From Zoogloeaceae bacterium G21618-S1 (GTDB taxonomy: Bacteria > Pseudomonadota > Gammaproteobacteria > Burkholderiales > Rhodocyclaceae): a DNA stretch of 64,000 nt. Location: assembly GCA_027214125.1 (NCBI GenBank), contig JAPWHF010000017.1, positions 1-64,000 on the forward strand, read 5' to 3'. The translations under genes and the position numbers were made by a program. This document shows positions 59,760-64,000 of the stretch, one piece after another (position 1 is the first letter of the stretch; each line of letters begins with the position of its first letter). The notes beneath the pieces are model-generated. The model searched no databases and was not told where the DNA came from. It saw nothing but the letters and a program-made list of their open reading frames with translations.

Positions 59760-60779
59760 ATGAGTGCCTGGTTCTTGCCCCTGATCGTGCTCGGCGCGTT
59801 CTTTTTGACCGGACGACTGCGTCGCTACGCGCTGGCGCGCAGTCTGATGGACGTGCCGAACGCGCGCAGCTCTCATGTCACACCGACGCCGCGTGGCGGT
59901 GGCGTGGCGATCGTGCTGTGTTTTCTGGGTGTGTTGCCGCTGTTGGTGGTGCTGGGCGCGCTGGAGGCTTCCGGTGCCTGGGCGATGGCCGGGGCCGGGG
60001 GATTGGTGGCGCTGATCGGCTTTCTGGACGACCACGGCCATATCGCGGCGCGTTGGCGCTTGTTGGCGCACTTCGGCGCGGCGGTCTGGGCGCTGGTTTG
60101 GTTGCAGCCGGCTGGGGTGATGCCTGCCGGTGTGCCTGGCAGCGCCAGCGGTGTGAGCATGGTGCTGGCCGCGTTGTATCTGGTGTGGATGCTCAATCTG
60201 TACAACTTCATGGATGGCATCGATGGCATTGCCAGTGTCGAGGCCATCTGCGTTTGCGGAGGCGGTGCGCTGCTCTACTGGCTCCAGGGTGCGAATGCCG
60301 ATGCCTTGGTGCCCTTGTCGCTGGGCGGAGCGGTGTTGGGGTTTCTGGTGTGGAATTTTCCGCCGGCCAAGATTTTCATGGGCGACGCCGGCAGTGGTTT
60401 TCTGGGCATCACGCTGGGCGTACTGTCCTTTCAGGCGGCGGCGACTTCGCCGCCGCTGTTCTGGAGTTGGACGATCCTGCTCGGGGTGTTCATCGTCGAT
60501 GCGACCTACACCTTGATCCGGCGCCTGCTGCGCGGTGACCGCGTGTACGAAGCCCATCGCAGTCATGCCTATCAGCATGCGTCTCGTCGGGCGGGCCGGC
60601 ACTTGCCGGTGACTCTGGCCGTGGCGGGAATCAATCTGCTCTGGTTGTTGCCGTTGGCGGTGGGGGTTGCGCGTGGGGTGCTTACGCCCTGGATGGGACT
60701 GGCCGTCGCCTATTTACCCTTGGTGGTTTTGGCGGTTCGATTGCGGGCCGGCATGCCGGAAGACGCGTCCGCCGCCTGA
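59760..60779 (+). CDS. Undecaprenyl-phosphate sugar-1-phosphate transferase (WecA/WbpL family)
   Basis: A 339-residue, ~10-helix polyprenyl-phosphate N-acetylhexosamine-1-phosphate transferase. Motifs in order: MDVPNARSSHVTPTPRGGG, ALIGFLDDHGHIAARWRLL (Mg-binding DD), NLYNFMDGIDGIASVEA, and FPPAKIFMGDAGSGFLGITL. It lacks the C-terminal part of MraY and is shorter than WecA, fitting WbpL/WbcO. It starts glycan synthesis by loading a 6-deoxy-HexNAc phosphate, presumably the product of the neighbouring SDR plus WbpM-type pair. Confidence 0.92.
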   Translation: MSAWFLPLIVLGAFFLTGRLRRYALARSLMDVPNARSSHVTPTPRGGGVAIVLCFLGVLPLLVVLGALEASGAWAMAGAGGLVALIGFLDDHGHIAARWRLLAHFGAAVWALVWLQPAGVMPAGVPGSASGVSMVLAALYLVWMLNLYNFMDGIDGIASVEAICVCGGGALLYWLQGANADALVPLSLGGAVLGFLVWNFPPAKIFMGDAGSGFLGITLGVLSFQAAATSPPLFWSWTILLGVFIVDATYTLIRRLLRGDRVYEAHRSHAYQHASRRAGRHLPVTLAVAGINLLWLLPLAVGVARGVLTPWMGLAVAYLPLVVLAVRLRAGMPEDASAA

Positions 60780-60844
60780 GTGTGGTGCTGACTGAGACTG
60801 CCGGCATTTTAGCGGTTTGAGGCGGCTGCCTGCCGACATGCCGA

Positions 60845-60850
60845 TATAAT
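60845..60850 (+). promoter_or_regulatory. Isolated perfect -10 hexamer before the WbpM-type gene
   Basis: TATAAT occurs 76 nt upstream of ATG 60927 in the 147-bp gap, the largest in the last 8 kb of the locus, amid G/C-rich sequence. No -35 box of good spacing is seen. A separate promoter for the dehydratase-apaH pair is possible. Confidence 0.35.
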
Positions 60851-60926
60851 GCGGAAACCCTCCGTCACTGTGATGTCGTGCCAGGTCCGGCGCGGCGAGC
60901 GCTCCGCCAGGATTTGAGATTCGATC

Positions 60927-62807
60927 ATGCCTTTTCGCACCGCACTCATTGTTCTGTTTGACCTGGTGACCGCGGCCGTGGCGTGGTCGCTCGGCTTCAT
61001 GTTGCGTTTCAATTTCGAATGGCCGGCAGGCTATGAGTGGAAGTTTTCGGTCAGTTTGCTGGTGTTGCTCGTGGTGCATGCGGCGGCCTGCCGCTGGGCG
61101 GGCCTGTATCGCGGCATGTGGGTGTTTGCCAGCTTGCCGGATCTGAAGCGGGTGCTGAAGGCAGTTGGGGTCTCAGCGGTGGCCTTGCTGGTGATGCTGG
61201 CGGTCGACCGCACGCTGCCGGGCATCCCCCGGTCGATGGTGATTCTCTACCCTTTGTTGCTGATCACCATCATGGGCGGTGGGCGCGCCACCTGGCGGAT
61301 GTGGAAAGAGCATCGGTTGTATGGTGATTTGCGTGCGGCCGGCAAGCCCGTCGTGGTGGTTGGCGCCGGCACCGGTGGCGCGATGCTGGTGCGTGAACTG
61401 GAGCGCAGCCCGGACTGGCGGGTCGTGGCGCTGGTTGACGACAATACCGCCAAGCAGGGGCTGGAACTCTATGGATGTCTCGTGGCTGGAGGGATCGATG
61501 CTTTGCCGCAGGTGCTGCAGGACTTCAAGGCGCAGCATGTGATTCTGGCCATGCCGTCGGCAGCGGGCGATGCCTTGCGACGTGCGGCCGATCTGGCGGT
61601 GCGCGCGGGTGCGCACACCTTTACGGTGCCGGGTCTGGAAGATCTGATGAGTGGCAAGGTGGCGATCAATGCCATGCGCCCGGTCGAGATCGAAGACTTG
61701 CTTGGCCGCGAGGCGGTGTCGATTGACTCCGCGCATGTGTACACCATGGTGGGTGGCAAGACGGTGCTGGTGACAGGCGCGGGCGGTTCGATCGGTAGCG
61801 AGCTGTGCCGGCAACTGGCCAAGTTTGCGCCAGCGCGGCTGGTGCTGGTCGAAGCCAGCGAGTTTGTGCTCTACACCATCGAGCAATGGTTCGCAAATCA
61901 TCAGCCCGACATCGCCATCGTCCCGCTGGCCGGTGATGTCAAGGATGCGCAGCGTCTCGATGAGATTTTTGCCCAGTGGCAACCGGCCCTGGTTTTCCAT
62001 GCGGCGGCCTACAAGCATGTGCCGCTGATGGAGGTGGGCAATGCCTGGCAGGCGGTGCGCAATAATGTGTTTGGCACCTTGCAGGTGGCGCAATGCGCCC
62101 AGCGTCACGGCGCTGAGCGCTTCGTGCTGGTGTCCACCGACAAGGCGGTGAATCCGACCAATGTGATGGGCGCGACCAAGCGGCTGGCCGAGATGGTGTG
62201 CGAGGCGCTGCACTCGCAGGGCGGCACGACACAGTTCGGGATGGTGCGTTTTGGCAATGTGCTGGGCAGCACGGGCAGCGTGATTCCGAAGTTTCAGGAG
62301 CAGATTGCGCGGGGCGGGCCGGTGACGGTCACCCACCCGGAAATCACCCGCTACTTCATGTCGATTCCCGAAGCCGCGCAGCTGGTCTTGCAGGCGGCGA
62401 GCATGGGGCGGGGGGGCGAAATTTTTGTGCTCGACATGGGCGACCCGGTGCGTATCGTCGATCTGGCGCGCAACATGATCCGCCTGTCGGGCTATGCCGA
62501 AGACGAGATCCGTATCGAATTCAGTGGTTTGCGTCCAGGCGAAAAGCTCTACGAAGAGTTGCTGACCGACGCCGAACAAACCCGCGAAACCCCGCATCCC
62601 AAACTGCGCATTGCGCGGTCACGGCCGGTGGCACCGGACTTCCTGAGCGTGCTTGGCGCCTGGCTGGACACCCGTGGGCCGGTGGCGGACGAGGCGGTGC
62701 GTCAGGGCTTGCTGCGATGGGTGCCGGAGTATGTGCCAATGCAAGGGCGACCGGCCTTGAAAGTGGTGGCAGGCGCGCTGACCGATAGCGACGTCCGCCG
62801 GGCCTGA
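60927..62807 (+). CDS. Membrane UDP-GlcNAc C6-dehydratase (WbpM/FlaA1/CapD family)
   Basis: A 626-residue protein with four N-terminal helices (~8-120), a Rossmann-like CoA-binding middle (VVVGAGTGGAMLVRELERS) and a C-terminal SDR dehydratase (from ~270: TVLVTGAGGSIGSELCRQLA, FHAAAYKHVPLMEVGNAWQA, LVSTDKAVNPTNVMGATKR with the Ser-Met-Lys triad, RFGNVLGSTGSVIPKFQEQI, and FSGLRPGEKLYEELL). It makes UDP-4-keto-6-deoxy-GlcNAc for QuiNAc or FucNAc. It is followed 5 nt later by apaH. Confidence 0.93.
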   Translation: MPFRTALIVLFDLVTAAVAWSLGFMLRFNFEWPAGYEWKFSVSLLVLLVVHAAACRWAGLYRGMWVFASLPDLKRVLKAVGVSAVALLVMLAVDRTLPGIPRSMVILYPLLLITIMGGGRATWRMWKEHRLYGDLRAAGKPVVVVGAGTGGAMLVRELERSPDWRVVALVDDNTAKQGLELYGCLVAGGIDALPQVLQDFKAQHVILAMPSAAGDALRRAADLAVRAGAHTFTVPGLEDLMSGKVAINAMRPVEIEDLLGREAVSIDSAHVYTMVGGKTVLVTGAGGSIGSELCRQLAKFAPARLVLVEASEFVLYTIEQWFANHQPDIAIVPLAGDVKDAQRLDEIFAQWQPALVFHAAAYKHVPLMEVGNAWQAVRNNVFGTLQVAQCAQRHGAERFVLVSTDKAVNPTNVMGATKRLAEMVCEALHSQGGTTQFGMVRFGNVLGSTGSVIPKFQEQIARGGPVTVTHPEITRYFMSIPEAAQLVLQAASMGRGGEIFVLDMGDPVRIVDLARNMIRLSGYAEDEIRIEFSGLRPGEKLYEELLTDAEQTRETPHPKLRIARSRPVAPDFLSVLGAWLDTRGPVADEAVRQGLLRWVPEYVPMQGRPALKVVAGALTDSDVRRA

Positions 62808-62812
62808 CACCG

Positions 62813-63625
62813 GTGGGCACCTATGTGATTGGCGACGTTCAGGGTTGCCATGATTCGCTTCTCGCGCTGGTTCAGAAAATCGGATTCAGGCCCCGTCGTG
62901 ATCGGCTGTGGTTCGTTGGCGACATCGTCAATCGCGGGCCGAAATCGCTCGAAACCTTGCGCGCCATTCGAGGGCTGGGCGAGGCAGCGACGGTGGTGCT
63001 CGGCAATCACGATTTGTATCTGCTGATGGTCGCCGCAGGTTGGCCCAAGCGTGGCAAGGACGACACCATTCAGCCCATCCTTGATGCGCCGGATGCGGAC
63101 CAACTGCTCGACTGGCTGGCGAGCCGCCCCTTGATGCATGTGGAGGGTCGCTTTGCGATGGTACATGCGGGGCTGCTGGCGCAATGGACCATCCCGCAGG
63201 CGCGCGAACTGGCCGCGGAGGTCGAGTCGGTACTGCAGGGGCCGTCGCGGCAGGCTTTTCTGGCCGATCTTGCTGGCAATGCGCCAGCGAAATGGTCGGA
63301 CAAGCTCAAGGGGCAGGACCGTCTGCGCTGCATTGTGAATGCCATGACGCGGATGCGCTTCTGCTCGCCCGAGGGGCTCATGGAGTTCAAGCACAAGGGG
63401 CCGCCGTCAAACGCCCCCGACGGCGCGGTGCCGTGGTTCAGCGTGCCCAAGCGGCGGCACGCGGGCTACACCATTCTGGCCGGTCATTGGTCGGCGCTGG
63501 GCTTGTGTATCGAGCCGGGCTTTGTCGGCCTCGATACCGGTTGCCTGTGGGGTGGCAAGCTCACCGCCTATCGGCTGGAGGACGGCGAGGTCTTTCAGGT
63601 CAACGCGGCGGAATCCACCAAGTAG
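62813..63625 (+). CDS. apaH: Symmetrical bis(5'-nucleosyl)-tetraphosphatase
   Basis: A 270-residue ApaH that hydrolyses Ap4A to ADP and removes Np4 RNA caps. A GTG start at 62813 gives the standard MGTYVIGDVQGCHDSLLAL. Phosphoesterase blocks are all present: GDVQG, WFVGDIVNRGPKSLE, VLGNHDLYLL, MVHAGLLAQW, and C-terminal ILAGHWSALG plus GLDTGCLWGGKLTA. Normal length. It shares a probable transcript end with the WbpM gene. Confidence 0.95.
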   Translation: MGTYVIGDVQGCHDSLLALVQKIGFRPRRDRLWFVGDIVNRGPKSLETLRAIRGLGEAATVVLGNHDLYLLMVAAGWPKRGKDDTIQPILDAPDADQLLDWLASRPLMHVEGRFAMVHAGLLAQWTIPQARELAAEVESVLQGPSRQAFLADLAGNAPAKWSDKLKGQDRLRCIVNAMTRMRFCSPEGLMEFKHKGPPSNAPDGAVPWFSVPKRRHAGYTILAGHWSALGLCIEPGFVGLDTGCLWGGKLTAYRLEDGEVFQVNAAESTK

Positions 63626-63627
63626 TC

Positions 63628-64000
63628 TCAGGCCGCTTCGCGCACTGGTGCGATATCGGCAGCGTCCGGTGGATTGACGACGGCGGAAATGGCGGCGTGA
63701 GCCTGGGCGGCGATGTCGCGGCGATTGGCATCCGTCGTGGCAATGGCCGGCAGCACCGTCAGATGCACCTCGATACGCGGTGTGGCGATGATGGCTTTCA
63801 GGCTGTCGAGCACCGACAGGTCGCCATCGTAGGCTGCGGCCCGGGTGAATTCGCCGCCCGGGGTGCGATAGCACACTGCCAGCGCCTGCACCGGTTGGCC
63901 GGCGGCGATGGCGGGCTGGAGCAGGGCGGCGTGAAAGTGCTGCACATGCGAGCCGTCGGTCGTGGTGCCTTCCGGAAACACTGCCACATGGCGCCCCGCC
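63628..64000 (-). CDS. 1-acyl-sn-glycerol-3-phosphate acyltransferase-type protein, C-terminal part (runs off right edge)
   Basis: The reverse frame enters from outside and ends at 63628, two bases after the apaH stop. The visible ~124 residues start GRHVAVFPEGTTTDGSHVQ, where FPEGTT is the PlsC acyltransferase motif III. It continues with FHAALLQPAIAAGQPVQALA and YDGDLSVLDSLKAIIA. The catalytic HxxxxD motif lies outside. Such enzymes acylate lysophosphatidic acid or ornithine lipids at the inner membrane. Confidence 0.85.
   Translation of the reverse strand, partial: AGRHVAVFPEGTTTDGSHVQHFHAALLQPAIAAGQPVQALAVCYRTPGGEFTRAAAYDGDLSVLDSLKAIIATPRIEVHLTVLPAIATTDANRRDIAAQAHAAISAVVNPPDAADIAPVREAA

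Noticed and set aside
1-64000. tRNA, rRNA, CRISPR array, prophage or integrative element
   Set aside because: No cloverleaf-like segments in the few intergenic spaces, no spaced direct repeats, and no integrase, transposase or phage genes were seen.

Overview
The window reads as chromosome of a GC-rich Gram-negative bacterium, most likely a betaproteobacterium of the Rhodocyclales type. That placement is an inference. It rests on the lipopolysaccharide gene waaA, the pcm/rhodanese/tolC order, a WbpM-type dehydratase next to apaH and plsC, high G/C third positions, and overall protein character. I saw no tRNA, rRNA, CRISPR array, phage module or intact insertion sequence.

Left part (1-20.2 kb), housekeeping and regulation. 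It opens with the N-terminal part of thiC behind a TPP riboswitch, a sucrose-phosphorylase-type GH13 enzyme, and thiD. Next come an exported two-domain protein ending in an alpha-carbonic anhydrase, a 0.7-kb non-coding stretch with inverted repeats, and a MocR-type regulator with direct repeats over its own promoter. A lone periplasmic sugar-binding protein is followed 22 bp later by a HAMP-PAS-GGDEF-EAL c-di-GMP protein. Then follow a tetR-MFP-RND efflux operon, pcm, a rhodanese, tolC, and convergent waaA.

Right part (20.3-62.8 kb), one large surface-glycan locus of about 42 genes, all on the plus strand, most touching or overlapping (ATGA, GTGA, TTGA or TGATG junctions). Four blocks can be read. 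(a) 20.3-35.9 kb: UDP-glucuronate 4-epimerase, an ABC flippase-like exporter, and a pseudaminic/nonulosonic acid block (pseC, pseG, pseI, a PseH-like GNAT, a SpsF-like cytidylyltransferase, a second divergent NeuB-like synthase, a class III aminotransferase, an ATP-grasp enzyme). A 43-codon ORF sits in this block, coupled at both ends. (b) 35.9-48.5 kb: a block built around an HpcH/HpaI-type aldolase, a HAD phosphatase, a 2-hydroxyacid dehydrogenase, a 6-phosphogluconolactonase homologue and a KdsB-like CMP transferase. I read it as a candidate unusual CMP-ulosonate (or sugar-acid) pathway with its own putative transferases. (c) 48.5-55.8 kb: glycosyltransferases, a polymerase-like membrane protein, and an 814-residue protein that looks like a flippase fused to a polymerase/ligase. 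(d) 55.8-62.8 kb: a UDP-L-QuiNAc/L-FucNAc-type trio, then a reductase/epimerase, a WecA/WbpL-type initiating transferase and a WbpM-type dehydratase, which would make and load the first sugar on undecaprenyl phosphate.

The window closes with apaH and the C-terminal part of a convergent plsC-type acyltransferase. Gene products in (a), (b) and (d) would supply activated sugars. Those in (c), with the ABC protein, would assemble, flip and polymerise them. The final glycan (O-antigen, capsule or flagellin decoration) cannot be told from sequence alone.
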